Source: Pseudomonas chlororaphis (GTDB lineage Bacteria; Pseudomonadota; Gammaproteobacteria; Pseudomonadales; Pseudomonadaceae). From it: 62,500 bases of DNA. Position 1 is the stretch's first letter; each line of letters opens with the position of its first letter. Position numbers and translations under genes: made by a program. The DNA is taken from positions 1 to 62,500 of the forward strand of contig NZ_MSCT01000005.1 in NCBI RefSeq assembly GCF_001921865.1, read 5' to 3'. Of the stretch, positions 34,383 to 45,640 are shown piece after piece. The notes beneath the pieces were generated by a model, which was not told the DNA's origin, did no database searches, and worked only from the letters and a program-made list of their open reading frames with translations.

Positions 34383-35735
34383 TCAAGCTCCCAATACGCT
34401 TTGTCCGCAGACCCGCAGGGCTTGCCCGCTGACCGCGCCGCTGCCCGGCTGGCCGAGCCAGGCCACGGCTTCGGCGACGTCCTGCGGCAGGCCGCCTTGG
34501 CCCAGCGAACTCATGCGGCGTCCGGCTTCGCGCAAGGCGAACGGAATATGCGCGGTCATCTGGGTTTCGATAAAACCCGGGGCCACGGCGTTGATGCTGA
34601 TGCCGCGCGCCTGCAACCGCGGCGCCCAGGCCTGGGCCAGGCCAATCAGCCCGGCCTTGCTCGCCGCGTAGTTGGTCTGCCCGCGATTGCCGGCGATACC
34701 GCTGATGGACGCCAGCAGGATCACTCGGCCGTTGTCGTGCAGGGTGCCGCTGTCCAGCAACGCCTGGGTCAGCACTTGCGGGGCATCGAGGTTGACTGCC
34801 AGCACCGCGTCCCAGAACTCCGGGGTCATGTTGGCCAGGGTCTTGTCGCGGGTGATCCCGGCGTTGTGCACGACGATATCGATGCCGTCCGGCAATTGCT
34901 CCACCAGTCGGGTCGCGGCATCGTCGGCGCAGATATCCAGGGTGATGGCATGACCGCCCAGGCGTGCGGCCAGGGCATCGAGATCGGTCTTGGCCGGGGG
35001 GACGTCCAGCAGTACCACCTGGGCGCCATCGCGGGCCAGGGTCTCGGCGATCGCCGCGCCAATGCCGCGCGCCGCGCCGGTGACCAGGGCCCGCGCGCCG
35101 GCCAGCGGCCGGGTCCAGTCCCGGACCTCGGCGGCACAGGGGTTCAAGCGGATCACCTGGCCGGAAATGTAAGCGCTCTTGGGCGAGAGGAAAAAACGCA
35201 GCGCGCCTTCCAGCTGGTTTTCCGCGCCTTCGCCGACATACAGCAATTGCAGGGTGGCGCCGCCGCGCAGCTCCTTGGCCAGGGAACGGCTGAAGCCTTC
35301 GAGGGCGCGCTGGGCGCTGGCGGCGAATGGATCGTCGAGGGTTTCCGGGGCTCGGCCGAGAATCACCAGGTGTGCGCTGGGTTCGAGGTTCTTCATCAGC
35401 GGCTGGAAAAATTCGCGCAACTGTTTGAGCTCGTCGGTGCGCAGGAGGTCGCTGGCGTCGAACACCACGGCCTTGAGCCTGGGGCCGTGGCCGGGAATCC
35501 AGGCGGTGGCCAGGCTCGGGTCGGTGGCGTAGCCGTAGATGCTTTCGGTCAGCCGCGGGGCAATGGCGGCCACGTGTTGGGTCAGCAGGCCGCCGCCGAT
35601 CAACAGCGCCCCTTCCACCGGACGCATGCGCCCGGCCTGCCAGCGCTCCAGGCGTACCGGCGACGGCAGGCCAAGGGCGCCCACCAGGCGGTGGCCGATG
35701 GGCGAGTTGGCGAAGTCGATGTAACGGTCTGACAT
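34383..35735 (-). CDS. Long 3-oxoacyl-(ACP/CoA) reductase, FabG4 type
   Basis: A 450-residue high-molecular-weight FabG. Residues 1-205 are a flavodoxin-like N-terminal domain (EGALLIGGGLLTQ) found in FabG4-type reductases. The C-terminal SDR has the cofactor loop T219-G-A-A-R-G-I-G226, NAG at 291-293, catalytic S345, and Y356-A-A-S-K360. It reduces 3-oxoacyl thioesters to 3-hydroxyacyl thioesters with NAD(P)H. The pairing with a MaoC dehydratase and a divergent thiolase suggests a fatty-acyl elongation, degradation or PHA-precursor module. The start at 35735 gives MSDRYIDFANSPIGHRLVGA and is preceded by GGAGAGCG. Confidence 0.9.
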   Translation of the reverse strand: MSDRYIDFANSPIGHRLVGALGLPSPVRLERWQAGRMRPVEGALLIGGGLLTQHVAAIAPRLTESIYGYATDPSLATAWIPGHGPRLKAVVFDASDLLRTDELKQLREFFQPLMKNLEPSAHLVILGRAPETLDDPFAASAQRALEGFSRSLAKELRGGATLQLLYVGEGAENQLEGALRFFLSPKSAYISGQVIRLNPCAAEVRDWTRPLAGARALVTGAARGIGAAIAETLARDGAQVVLLDVPPAKTDLDALAARLGGHAITLDICADDAATRLVEQLPDGIDIVVHNAGITRDKTLANMTPEFWDAVLAVNLDAPQVLTQALLDSGTLHDNGRVILLASISGIAGNRGQTNYAASKAGLIGLAQAWAPRLQARGISINAVAPGFIETQMTAHIPFALREAGRRMSSLGQGGLPQDVAEAVAWLGQPGSGAVSGQALRVCGQSVLGA

Positions 35736-35854
35736 GGAACGCTCTCCAATAACCGGGGTTCAAAGTGTGGACCACATAGATCCTTTGCTCGTTCGATCCG
35801 TGCGATACAACCTACGCTTGTCGTTTGTGCCACTCACAGAATAGGGAGCTTTCC

Positions 35855-37132
35855 ATGACTCAGCTGCGTCGTGTTGCGATTATCGGCGGCAACCGCATCC
35901 CCTTTGCCCGCTCCAACGGGCCTTACGCCACGGCGAGCAACCAGGAGATGCTCACCGCGGCGCTGGAGGGGCTGATCGAACGTTACCGCCTGCACGGCCT
36001 GCGCATGGGCGAAGTGGCCGCTGGCGCGGTGCTCAAGCATTCCCGGGATTTCAACCTGACTCGCGAATGCGTGCTGGGCTCGCGGCTGTCGCCGACCACC
36101 CCGGCCTACGATATCCAGCAAGCCTGCGGCACGGGCCTGGAGGCGGCGCTGCTGGTGGCCAACAAGATCGCCCTGGGGCAGATCGAATGCGGCATCGCCG
36201 GTGGCGTCGATACCACCTCCGACGCACCGATCGGGGTCAACGAAGGGTTGCGCAAGATCCTGTTGCAGGCCAACCGCGGCAAGAGCCTGGGCGACAAGCT
36301 CAAGGCCTTCCTGGCATTGCGCTCCGGCCATCTCAAGCCGGAGTTGCCGCGCAACGGCGAGCCGCGCACCGGTTTGTCCATGGGCCAGCACTGCGAACTG
36401 ATGGCCCAGGCCTGGAATATTCCTCGCGCCGAACAGGACCAGCTGGCGCTGGAGAGCCACCGGAAAATGGCCGCCGCCTATGCCGAGGGCTGGCACGACG
36501 ATCTGCTGACGCCGTTCCTCGGCCTCAGCCGCGACAACAACCTGCGCCCGGACCTGACCCTGGAAAAACTGGCGTCCCTCAAGCCGGTGTTCGAGCGCAG
36601 CGACAAAGGCACCCTGACCGCGGGCAACTCCACGCCGCTGACCGACGGCGCGTCCCTGGTGCTGCTGGGCAGCGAAGAGTGGGCGAAGGAACGCGGTTTG
36701 CCGATCCTCGCTTACCTGCGCGACGGCGAAGCGGCGGCGGTGGATTTCGTCAACGGCGCGGAAGGCCTGCTGATGGCGCCGGTCTACGCGGTACCGCGCT
36801 TGCTGGCGCGCAACGGCCTGACCCTGCAGGACTTCGATTACTACGAAATCCACGAGGCGTTCGCCGCGCAGGTGCTGTGCACCTTGAAGGCCTGGGAGGA
36901 TGCGGACTACTGCAAGACCCGCCTGGGCCTGGACGCGCCCCTGGGCGCCATCGACCGCAGCCGGCTGAATGTCAAAGGCAGCTCGCTGGCGGCCGGGCAC
37001 CCGTTCGCCGCCACCGGCGGGCGCATCGTCGCCAATCTGGCGAAGCTGCTGGAGGTGGCGGGGCAGGGGCGCGGGTTGATTTCGATCTGCGCCGCCGGCG
37101 GCCAGGGCGTGACGGCGATTGTCGAGCGCTGA
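35855..37132 (+). CDS. Acetyl-CoA acetyltransferase-type thiolase (FadI/FadA2-like)
   Basis: A 425-residue thiolase. Nucleophile C91 in YDIQQACGTGLEAA, the NEAF-equivalent EIHEAFAAQVL, H382 in AAGHPFAATGGRI, and the second cysteine C412 in ISICAAGGQG. The start at 35855 has AGGGAGC upstream and avoids a 10-residue shadow extension. It catalyses thiolytic cleavage or Claisen condensation of 3-oxoacyl-CoA. HEAF in place of the usual NEAF fits FadI/trifunctional-type and FadA2-type thiolases. It is divergent from the long FabG/MaoC pair with about 120 bases between starts. Confidence 0.92.
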   Translation: MTQLRRVAIIGGNRIPFARSNGPYATASNQEMLTAALEGLIERYRLHGLRMGEVAAGAVLKHSRDFNLTRECVLGSRLSPTTPAYDIQQACGTGLEAALLVANKIALGQIECGIAGGVDTTSDAPIGVNEGLRKILLQANRGKSLGDKLKAFLALRSGHLKPELPRNGEPRTGLSMGQHCELMAQAWNIPRAEQDQLALESHRKMAAAYAEGWHDDLLTPFLGLSRDNNLRPDLTLEKLASLKPVFERSDKGTLTAGNSTPLTDGASLVLLGSEEWAKERGLPILAYLRDGEAAAVDFVNGAEGLLMAPVYAVPRLLARNGLTLQDFDYYEIHEAFAAQVLCTLKAWEDADYCKTRLGLDAPLGAIDRSRLNVKGSSLAAGHPFAATGGRIVANLAKLLEVAGQGRGLISICAAGGQGVTAIVER

Positions 37133-37155
37133 GGTGTTTGGGCTGTGACGATTGC

Positions 37156-37209
37156 ATCGCGAGCAAGCTCGCTCCTACAAGGATCTGTAGGAGCGAGCTT
37201 GCTCGCGAT
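37156..37209. repeat. REP pair (REPIN), AAGCT variant
   Basis: ATCGCGAGCAAGCTCGCTCC and its inverted copy ending GAGCTTGCTCGCGAT, with matched core variants, between the convergent thiolase and chemoreceptor genes. It may also act as a 3' hairpin for either transcript. Confidence 0.9.
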
Positions 37210-37214
37210 CGAGG

Positions 37215-39161
37215 TCAGGTCTTGAAGCGCCGCACCAGGGCGTCGAGTTCGTTGGACAAGCCCACCAGGCTTTGCGAATCCAGGCGCGCCGAATTCGCCA
37301 GTTCCGCCACTAGTTGCGCGTCGCCATGGATCTGGCTGATGTGCCGGTTGATGTCTTCGGCCACCTGATGCTGCTCTTCGGCGGCGGTGGCGATCTGGGT
37401 GTTCATGTCGCGGATCACGTCCACCGACTCGCGGATCTGGCCGAAGCTTTCGCGCGCCAGGCCGATGCGGTTCACCGAGTCCTGGGAAACCTCCAGGCTG
37501 GCGTGCATCTGTTGGGTCACGGCGCTGGTGCGTTTGGCCAGGTTGCCCAACAGGCTGTCGATCTCGGCAGTGGAGTCGGCGGTGCGTTTGGCCAGGGCGC
37601 GGACTTCGTCGGCCACCACGGCGAAACCGCGGCCCTGCTCGCCGGCACGGGCGGCTTCGATGGCCGCGTTGAGCGCCAGCAGGTTGGTCTGCTCGGCGAT
37701 GGAGCGGATGGTGCCGAGAATCGACTGGATGTCGTTGCTGTCGCGTTCCAGTTGTTGCATCGACTGCGCCGACTGTTCGATTTCCTGGCTCAACTGGTCG
37801 ACGCTGTGCACCGCGGCATCGATCTGTTGCTGGCCTTCGCGGGCCTGGCGCTGGCCGCTGTCGGCCGACTCGGCGGCCTGGCTGCAGGAGCGCGCGACTT
37901 CGTTGGCGGTGGCGACCATCTCGTGGAAGGCGGTCGAGACCATGTCCACGGCTTCGCGCTGGCGCCCGGCGGCTTCGGCCATGTCGTTGGACACCTGGGT
38001 CGAGCTGTGGGAGGTGGCCAGGATGCCGTGCGCCGCCTGGCCGATGTTCTGGATCAGGTTGCGGATGGCGGCCAGGAACTGGTTGAACCAGTTGGCCAGT
38101 TGCGCGGTTTCGTCGCGGCCGCGGATGTCCAGGTTGCGGGTCAGGTCGCCTTCGCCCTGGGCGATGCCTTCCAGGCCGCTGGCCACGCCGCGGATCGGGC
38201 GCACGATCAGGCTGGCGAAACTGGCCCCGACCACCGCGAAGACCAGCGCCAGGACGCCGGCGATGATCGCCACCAGCCAGGTCAGCTGGGTCGCCGAACT
38301 CATCACTTCGCTCTGCTTGATCAGGCCGATGAAGGTCCAGCCCAATTGCTCCGATGGCCAGACATTGGCCATGTAGCGCTCGCCGTTGAGTTCCACTTCC
38401 ACCAGGCCCTTGCCGGCCTTGGCCAGTTGCGCATACCCCTCGCCGAGGCTGCCCAGGGCCTTGAAGTTGTGCTCCGGCTGTTTCGGGTCGACCAGCACCG
38501 TGCCGCTGTTTTCCAGGAGCATCAGGTAGCCGGACTCGCCCAGCTTGATCTGTTTGACGATTTCGGTGAGCTGCTTGAGGGTCACGTCGATGCTGACCAC
38601 GCCGCCGGGGTTGCCCAGCTTGTTGGCGACGGTGCGCACGGTGCTGACATAGGTCGCGTCGTCCGTGGCCCAGTAGTAGGCCGCGGTGCGGATCGGCTTG
38701 CCCGGGTTGGCCATGGCGGTCTTGTACCAGGGGCGTTGGCGCGGGTCGTAGTTGTTCAGTTTGGGGTCGTCCGGCCACGACACATAACCGCCGGCGTTGG
38801 TGCCGACGATCGCATAGGCGTAGGCCGGGTGGCTGGTGCCCAGGCGTTCGAGCAGGGCGAACACCGCCTTGTCCATGTCGCCCTGGGGAATCTGCTCGGC
38901 ATTGGCGCTGCCGTAGTTTTTCAGGCTGTCGTCGGTGTTGGCGATCAGCGGCTGGGAGGCCAGGTAGTCGACGTTCTGGCTGATGCCGTCGAAGAAGATC
39001 TGCATGGCATTGCTGACCTGGCGGATCTCGCGAGCGCTGCTGTCGACGAAGGCGTCCTTGGCATCGCTGCGCAGATTGAGGACCACGAGGGTGGCGACCA
39101 GCACCACCGGCAAGCAGGCGACGATTGCAAACGCCCAGGTCAGTTTCTGTTTGATGTTCAT
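37215..39161 (-). CDS. Methyl-accepting chemotaxis protein with dCache ligand domain
   Basis: A 648-residue chemoreceptor starting [20 protein letters not shown] behind TGGAGCG. TM1 is about residues 10-31, a periplasmic dCache domain about 35-280, TM2 about 290-312, HAMP, then the signalling helices with the tip [20 protein letters not shown]. The ligand domain carries Y138, R143-P-W145-Y146 and D192 (VVSIDV), the pattern described for amino-acid-binding dCache domains, so an amino acid or related amine is the likely signal (inference). It ends RRFKT, not in a CheR-binding pentapeptide of the NWETF type. The exact Pseudomonas receptor name cannot be assigned. Confidence 0.93.
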   Translation of the reverse strand: MNIKQKLTWAFAIVACLPVVLVATLVVLNLRSDAKDAFVDSSAREIRQVSNAMQIFFDGISQNVDYLASQPLIANTDDSLKNYGSANAEQIPQGDMDKAVFALLERLGTSHPAYAYAIVGTNAGGYVSWPDDPKLNNYDPRQRPWYKTAMANPGKPIRTAAYYWATDDATYVSTVRTVANKLGNPGGVVSIDVTLKQLTEIVKQIKLGESGYLMLLENSGTVLVDPKQPEHNFKALGSLGEGYAQLAKAGKGLVEVELNGERYMANVWPSEQLGWTFIGLIKQSEVMSSATQLTWLVAIIAGVLALVFAVVGASFASLIVRPIRGVASGLEGIAQGEGDLTRNLDIRGRDETAQLANWFNQFLAAIRNLIQNIGQAAHGILATSHSSTQVSNDMAEAAGRQREAVDMVSTAFHEMVATANEVARSCSQAAESADSGQRQAREGQQQIDAAVHSVDQLSQEIEQSAQSMQQLERDSNDIQSILGTIRSIAEQTNLLALNAAIEAARAGEQGRGFAVVADEVRALAKRTADSTAEIDSLLGNLAKRTSAVTQQMHASLEVSQDSVNRIGLARESFGQIRESVDVIRDMNTQIATAAEEQHQVAEDINRHISQIHGDAQLVAELANSARLDSQSLVGLSNELDALVRRFKT

Positions 39162-39609
39162 TCGCGCTCCAGTTTTTTCTTGTATGCCCACGATGTGCGA
39201 ATGATTCGCGGATTGGCGGCAGCCTTGGAATCTTGCGTTGGCGTGGCGCCCTTTTTGGCCGGGTGCCGGGTAAACCCTTGGGGTGCCGATTTCTTGCGGG
39301 TTGTCGAACAAGCTCCTTGGGTTCTGATAACGTCGGCCGTCGAAATGGAAAATTGAGGGCCGGGAACAAGAAAAAACAGTGGCTGGAAAAGGCCCGTTTT
39401 TCGACTTCTGTTCGGGCAGCGATGGCCTTTGCCGGCGGGTACCCGGCGATGAAACGGGTCGCTCGGGCGTGTCGGCATGCCGTAGCGATCTGGCACATTG
39501 AGTGCATCCATGCGGTCGTAGGTCGGTAACCTCTCCCCGTGGTGCGAGGATTGCCGTATAACGAGTGACATTCGCGTGTTTGGTAATAAAGGACCCCTGA
39601 TAAAAGCTG
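39162..39609. other. Gene-free stretch between chemoreceptor and RIO kinase
   Basis: About 450 bases between divergent genes. I see no convincing reading frame, RNA gene or strong sigma-70 box. A sigma-28 (FliA) promoter for the chemoreceptor, TAAA followed by GCCGATAA, was looked for on the minus strand and not found in good form. It probably holds both promoters. Confidence 0.4.
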
Positions 39610-40506
39610 ATGAAGACTCCAAAACGCATTGAACCCCTGATCGAGGACGGTCTGGTCGACGAGGTGCTGCGCCCACTCATGAGTGGTAAAGAAGCAGCTG
39701 TTTATGTGGTGCGCTGCGGCAACCAATTGCGTTGCGCCAAGGTTTACAAGGAGGCGAACAAACGAAGTTTTCGTCAGGCGGCCGAGTATCAGGAGGGCCG
39801 CAAGGTGCGCAACAGCCGTCAGGCGCGCGCGATGGCCAAGGGGTCCAAGTTCGGCCGCAAGGAGGCCGAGGACGCCTGGCAGAACGCCGAGGTCGCGGCC
39901 CTGTTCCGGCTGGCCAATGCCGGCGTGCGGGTGCCCAAGCCGTTCGACTTCCTCGAAGGCGTGCTGCTGATGGAGTTGGTGGCGGACGAGTACGGCGATG
40001 CCGCGCCGCGCCTGAACGATGTGGTGCTGGAGCCGGAGCAGGCGCGCGAGTATCACGCCTTCCTGATTTCCCAGATTGTGCTGATGCTGTGTACCGGTCT
40101 GGTGCACGGTGACCTGTCCGAGTTCAACGTGTTGCTGGGCCCCGACGGCCCGGTGATCATCGACCTGCCCCAGGCGGTGGATGCGGCGGGCAACAACCAT
40201 GCCTTCAATATGCTGGAGCGGGATGTCGGCAACATGGCGTCCTACTTCGGGCGGTTTGCCCCGGAGCTCAAGCGCACGCGCTACGCCAAGGAAATGTGGG
40301 CGCTGTACGAAGCCGGTACCTTGCATCCGGGCAGCGTATTGACCGGCGAGTTCGACGACCCGGAAGAACAGGCGGATGTCGGCGGCGTGCTGCGCGAGAT
40401 CGAGGCCGCGCGTCGCGACGAGGAGCGTCGCCAGGCCATGCGGCTGGCCGACGATGCGCCACCGGGCAAATCAGAGGAACCGCCGCCTCCGCCCTGGATG
40501 CAGTGA
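39610..40506 (+). CDS. RIO-type atypical serine/threonine protein kinase
   Basis: A 298-residue RIO1-like kinase. The nucleotide lysine is K44 in [14 protein letters not shown], where the P-loop is replaced by [10 protein letters not shown]. The catalytic loop is H166-G-D168-L-S-E-F-N173 and the metal-binding D185 lies in [10 protein letters not shown]. The C-terminus is charged and ends in Pro-rich PPPPPWMQ. Archaeal and eukaryotic RIO kinases act in ribosome maturation; the role of bacterial ones is poorly understood. It stands alone, followed by a very strong bidirectional terminator. The ribosome site is weak (AAAGGA 20 bases upstream). Confidence 0.9.
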   Translation: MKTPKRIEPLIEDGLVDEVLRPLMSGKEAAVYVVRCGNQLRCAKVYKEANKRSFRQAAEYQEGRKVRNSRQARAMAKGSKFGRKEAEDAWQNAEVAALFRLANAGVRVPKPFDFLEGVLLMELVADEYGDAAPRLNDVVLEPEQAREYHAFLISQIVLMLCTGLVHGDLSEFNVLLGPDGPVIIDLPQAVDAAGNNHAFNMLERDVGNMASYFGRFAPELKRTRYAKEMWALYEAGTLHPGSVLTGEFDDPEEQADVGGVLREIEAARRDEERRQAMRLADDAPPGKSEEPPPPPWMQ

Positions 40507-40560
40507 TTCTCGGGCACAAAAAATCCGGCCAAGGCCGGATTTTTTTGTGCCCGAGAATCA
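40504..40560. terminator. Very long palindromic bidirectional terminator
   Basis: The core AATCCGGCC / GGCCGGATT is flanked by A6 on the left and T7 on the right, so each strand has a hairpin plus T-run. The match continues outward through GATTCTCGGGCAC and GTGCCCGAGAATC, giving arms of about 27 bases. It lies after the RIO kinase gene and faces the cueR gene beyond a repeat. Confidence 0.92.
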
Positions 40561-40561
40561 C

Positions 40562-40661
40562 GTAGCTGCTGCCGAAGGCTGCGATAAGGTCCGCAGGACC
40601 TTCAGAGGCCCTCAAGAGCAACGCCCCTTCGGGTCGATCACAGCCTGCGGCAGCGGCTACA
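40562..40661. repeat. Second repeat family: inverted CTGCCGAAGGCTGCGAT-type elements
   Basis: GTAGCTGCTGCCGAAGGCTGCGA at the left end is mirrored by CACAGCCTGCGGCAGCGGCTACA at the right end, about 50 bases apart, with a small inner hairpin AGGTCCGCAGGACCT. It is a different family from the REP units elsewhere in the window. It lies between the RIO terminator and the end of cueR. Confidence 0.7.
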
Positions 40662-40663
40662 GG

Positions 40664-41070
40664 TCATGCGCGTCTTTCGCAGCAGCCACCCGAAGCCAGG
40701 TCCTTGAGGATCGGGCAATCCGGGCGGTGGTCGCCGTTGCAGTGCTGCACCAGGTCTTGCAGGGTGTCGCGCAGCCCGGCCAACTCGGCGATCTTGCGGT
40801 TGAGCTCGTCGATGTGCTGGCGGGCCAGGGCCTTGACGTCGGCACTGGCGCGCTGGCGGTCCTGCCACAGGGTCAGCAGCTTGCCCACTTCCTCCAGGGA
40901 AAACCCCAGGTCCCGCGAGCGCTTGATAAAGGCCAGGCTGTGCAGGTCGTCGTCGCCGTACAGGCGATAACCGCTGTCGCTGCGATGGGCCGGCCTGAGC
41001 AGGCCGATGGACTCGTAGTAGCGGATCATCTTGGCGCTCAGGCCGCTCTTGCGGGCCGCTTGGCCGATGT

Positions 41071-41074
<4 letters not shown>
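40664..41074 (-). CDS. cueR: CueR copper-responsive MerR-family activator
   Basis: A 136-residue MerR regulator. The winged helix starts [20 protein letters not shown] at 41074. A dimerisation helix follows, then C112-x7-C120 ([13 protein letters not shown]), the Cu(I)/Ag(I)-binding pair of CueR. A further GGCC near the end is common in pseudomonad versions. Its ATG overlaps the copA stop by four bases (41071-41074), so it is translated with copA. It would activate the two operators found upstream of copA and copZ. The 10-residue longer alternative start is inside copA. Confidence 0.95.
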
Positions 41075-43467
<2,393 letters not shown>

Positions 43468-43503
43468 CACTGACGCTCCCTGTAAACGTTGTCTACAGGA
43501 TCA

Positions 43504-43524
43504 ACCTTGCCATGCTGGCAAGGT
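43504..43524 (-). promoter_or_regulatory. CueR operator/promoter of copA-cueR
   Basis: A perfect dyad of ACCTTGCC and GGCAAGGT around a 5-base centre. Read on the minus strand it starts inside a -35 TTGACC, and GATCCT follows at the long spacing typical of MerR-type promoters. The site lies about 40 bases before the copA start. Confidence 0.9.
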
Positions 43525-43606
43525 CAAGCGCCACGGATAAGGCTGCTTCAATCTGTCGCTGGCAATCAATCGCAGGCGCGATCCCGGCCTTTTTCTACAG
43601 CGCGCT

Positions 43607-43990
43607 TCAGTATTCCAGGGACGCGGGCTTGAGGTACATGCCGGAGGGGGTCATGGCGATGCGGAACTTCAGTACGTCGCCGGCCTTGAGCGTGATGTCC
43701 TGGGAACCCGGCGCGAGCATGCCCGGGTTGCAGCCCGGCATCTGCCCCGGCAACAGTTTCAGGCGCAGCGAAACTTTGCCCGGCGGCAGATTGAAGGACG
43801 TGGCTTGCTCCTGGAACAGCCGGCCTGCCAGTTGGTCCTGGATATACAGGCCGATTTCGCAGGAGGTGGCGACTTCCAGCCGTTCCCGGGAAATGATCAG
43901 GACGCCGTAGTCCTCGCCGGCGGCGTTGACCGAAGGGGAGGCCGCGATCAGGCCGAGGAGGCCGAACAGGCTGATAACCGACCAGCGCAT
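43607..43990 (-). CDS. Secreted protein of unknown function beside copZ
   Basis: A 127-residue protein starting MRWSVISLFGLLGLIAASPS at 43990 behind AGGAGA. A signal peptide is followed by a small beta-rich domain with GEDYGVLIISRERLEVATSC and QEQATSFNLPPGKVSLRLKL; two Cys and several Met residues (GQMPGCNPGM, AMTPSGM) are present in the mature part. I do not recognise the family. It stands between copA and copZ and is divergent from copZ, so the CueR box for copZ lies in its 5' region. A role in periplasmic copper is possible from position and the Met/Cys content, but unproven. Confidence 0.8.
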   Translation of the reverse strand: MRWSVISLFGLLGLIAASPSVNAAGEDYGVLIISRERLEVATSCEIGLYIQDQLAGRLFQEQATSFNLPPGKVSLRLKLLPGQMPGCNPGMLAPGSQDITLKAGDVLKFRIAMTPSGMYLKPASLEY

Positions 43991-44076
43991 GGCTGAATCT
44001 CCTAGTGTCGTGTCGTTGGAGGTGAAGCTTGGCCGAGCGCGCTGCCGATTGCCAGCCCGGCAGACGAATCCGGAAC

Positions 44077-44100
44077 TTGACCTTGCCATGGTGGAAAGGT
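44077..44100 (+). promoter_or_regulatory. CueR operator/promoter of copZ
   Basis: TTGACC at 44077-44082 overlaps a dyad ACCTTGCC ... GGAAAGGT at 44080-44100. It is the same box as upstream of copA with a less perfect right arm. It lies 38 bases before the copZ start, so copZ and copA form one CueR regulon. Confidence 0.85.
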
Positions 44101-44137
44101 CGAGACTGGCGCCAACCCTCACTACAGGAGAAGCGTC

Positions 44138-44335
44138 ATGCAAGTATTCAATGTCGAAGGTATGTCCTGCGGTCACTGCGTCCGGGCCATCACCCAGGCG
44201 GTGCAGAACAAGGATCCGGCGGCCAGCGTCAAGGTCGATCTCGGCGCCCGGGAAGTCGGTGTCGAAAGCCGCCTGTCCGCCGACGAGGTGATCAGCCTGA
44301 TCAGCGAAGAAGGTTATGCGGTCAAGCTGGCCTGA
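44138..44335 (+). CDS. copZ: CopZ-like copper chaperone
   Basis: A 65-residue heavy-metal-associated domain protein: MQVFNVEGMSCGHCVRAITQ with metal ligands C11 and C14 (MxCxxC) and a beta-alpha-beta-beta-alpha-beta length. It carries Cu(I) in the cytoplasm and delivers it to CopA. Start behind AGGAGA. Transcribed away from the unknown secreted protein and from its own CueR-type promoter. Confidence 0.95.
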   Translation: MQVFNVEGMSCGHCVRAITQAVQNKDPAASVKVDLGAREVGVESRLSADEVISLISEEGYAVKLA

Positions 44336-44443
44336 GCGTCTGTTGCCAAGCCTTTTTAATAGTTAGCGACCTATCAGAATGTTCAAGGCCTCCAAGCGCG
44401 GCTAGACTGTCGGGCTGCCGACCGACCCGCACCTGGATGCCTG

Positions 44444-45640
44444 ATGAACCTTCGCACAATCCTGATTCTTGGCGCCTTGAGCGCTTTCGGCCCGTTGGCC
44501 ATCGACTTCTATCTGCCGGCATTCCCGGCGATGGCGCTGGCCTTCGGCACCGATGAAAAACACGTCCAGTTGACCCTGGCGGCCTACTTCCTCGGCCTGT
44601 CCATCGGTCAGTTGGCCTACGGCCCGGTGGCCGACCGTTTCGGCCGGCGCATTCCGCTGCTGACCGGGGTCGGGCTGTTCACCGTGGCGTCGCTGGGATG
44701 TGCCTATGCGCCGAACCTGGAGTGGCTGATCGCGGCACGGTTCGTCCAGGCGCTGGGCGGGTGCGCCGGCATGGTGATTTCCCGGGCGGTGGTCAGCGAC
44801 AAGTGCGACGCGGTGGGTTCGGCCAAGGTGTTTTCCCAACTGATGCTGGTCATGGGCCTGGCGCCGATCCTGGCACCGATGCTCGGCGGCCTGCTGGTGA
44901 ACGTCTACGGCTGGCAGTCGATCTTCATCATGCTGACCTTGTTCAGTGCCTTGGCCGGCCTGGCGGTAGCGCTGGGGTTGCCGGAAAGTCTGCCGGACCA
45001 TGTGCCGCGCCAGCCGCTCTCCGGGGCCTTGCGTCAGTACGCGCGATTGCTGGCTGACCGGGTGTTTCTCGGCCATGCCCTGACCGGGGGCATCGCCATC
45101 GCCGGGATGTTTGCCTACATCGCCGGTTCACCTTTCGTCTTCATCAAGCTCTACGGCGTGCCGGCCGAACACTTCGGCTGGTTCTTCGGGATCAATGCCG
45201 GGGGCTTCATCCTGGTCGCGCAGATCAACGCGCGGTTGCTGGCCAAGCGCGGCCCGGCGTTCCTGCTGACCCGCACGGTATGGATCTACCTGCTGGCCGG
45301 CCTGGCCCTGCTGGCCGTGAGCTCGCTGCGTCCGGAACAGCTCTGGCCGTTGCTGGTGCCGCTGTTCGTTTGTATCGCCAGCCTGGGCTGCATCATTCCC
45401 AATGCGTCGGCGTGCGCCATGAACGGTCAGGGCGCGCGGGCGGGCAGTGCCTCGGCGATGCTCGGCTGCCTGCAGTTCAGCGTGGCGGCCGGCGCCGCGG
45501 CGCTGGTGGGTGTGTTGCACGATGGCAGCGCCGTGCCGATGGCCATGGTCATCAGCCTGTGTGGGGTCCTGGTGGTGACGCTGGCGATGGTCACCCGGAA
45601 ATTGCAGAACGCCAGGGCGCTGCAAGCCGCTCGGCTGTAA
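44444..45640 (+). CDS. Bcr/CflA-type multidrug efflux MFS transporter
   Basis: A 398-residue protein with 12 hydrophobic segments. The loop 2-3 signature is GPVADRFGRRIPLL and the helix-1 motif is SAFGPLAIDFYLPAFPAM, both characteristic of the Bcr/CflA drug-resistance subfamily (DHA1). It would export drugs or small metabolites in exchange for protons. It stands alone 108 bases after copZ, and a 59-codon gene begins on the opposite strand just after its stop. The start ATG at 44444 follows CTGATG context with no strong ribosome site. Confidence 0.92.
   Translation: MNLRTILILGALSAFGPLAIDFYLPAFPAMALAFGTDEKHVQLTLAAYFLGLSIGQLAYGPVADRFGRRIPLLTGVGLFTVASLGCAYAPNLEWLIAARFVQALGGCAGMVISRAVVSDKCDAVGSAKVFSQLMLVMGLAPILAPMLGGLLVNVYGWQSIFIMLTLFSALAGLAVALGLPESLPDHVPRQPLSGALRQYARLLADRVFLGHALTGGIAIAGMFAYIAGSPFVFIKLYGVPAEHFGWFFGINAGGFILVAQINARLLAKRGPAFLLTRTVWIYLLAGLALLAVSSLRPEQLWPLLVPLFVCIASLGCIIPNASACAMNGQGARAGSASAMLGCLQFSVAAGAAALVGVLHDGSAVPMAMVISLCGVLVVTLAMVTRKLQNARALQAARL

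Noticed and set aside
36907..40326. A 1139-codon minus-strand frame
   Set aside because: It spans the thiolase 3' end, the chemoreceptor in a different phase and the RIO kinase. Only the chemoreceptor frame shows real domains.
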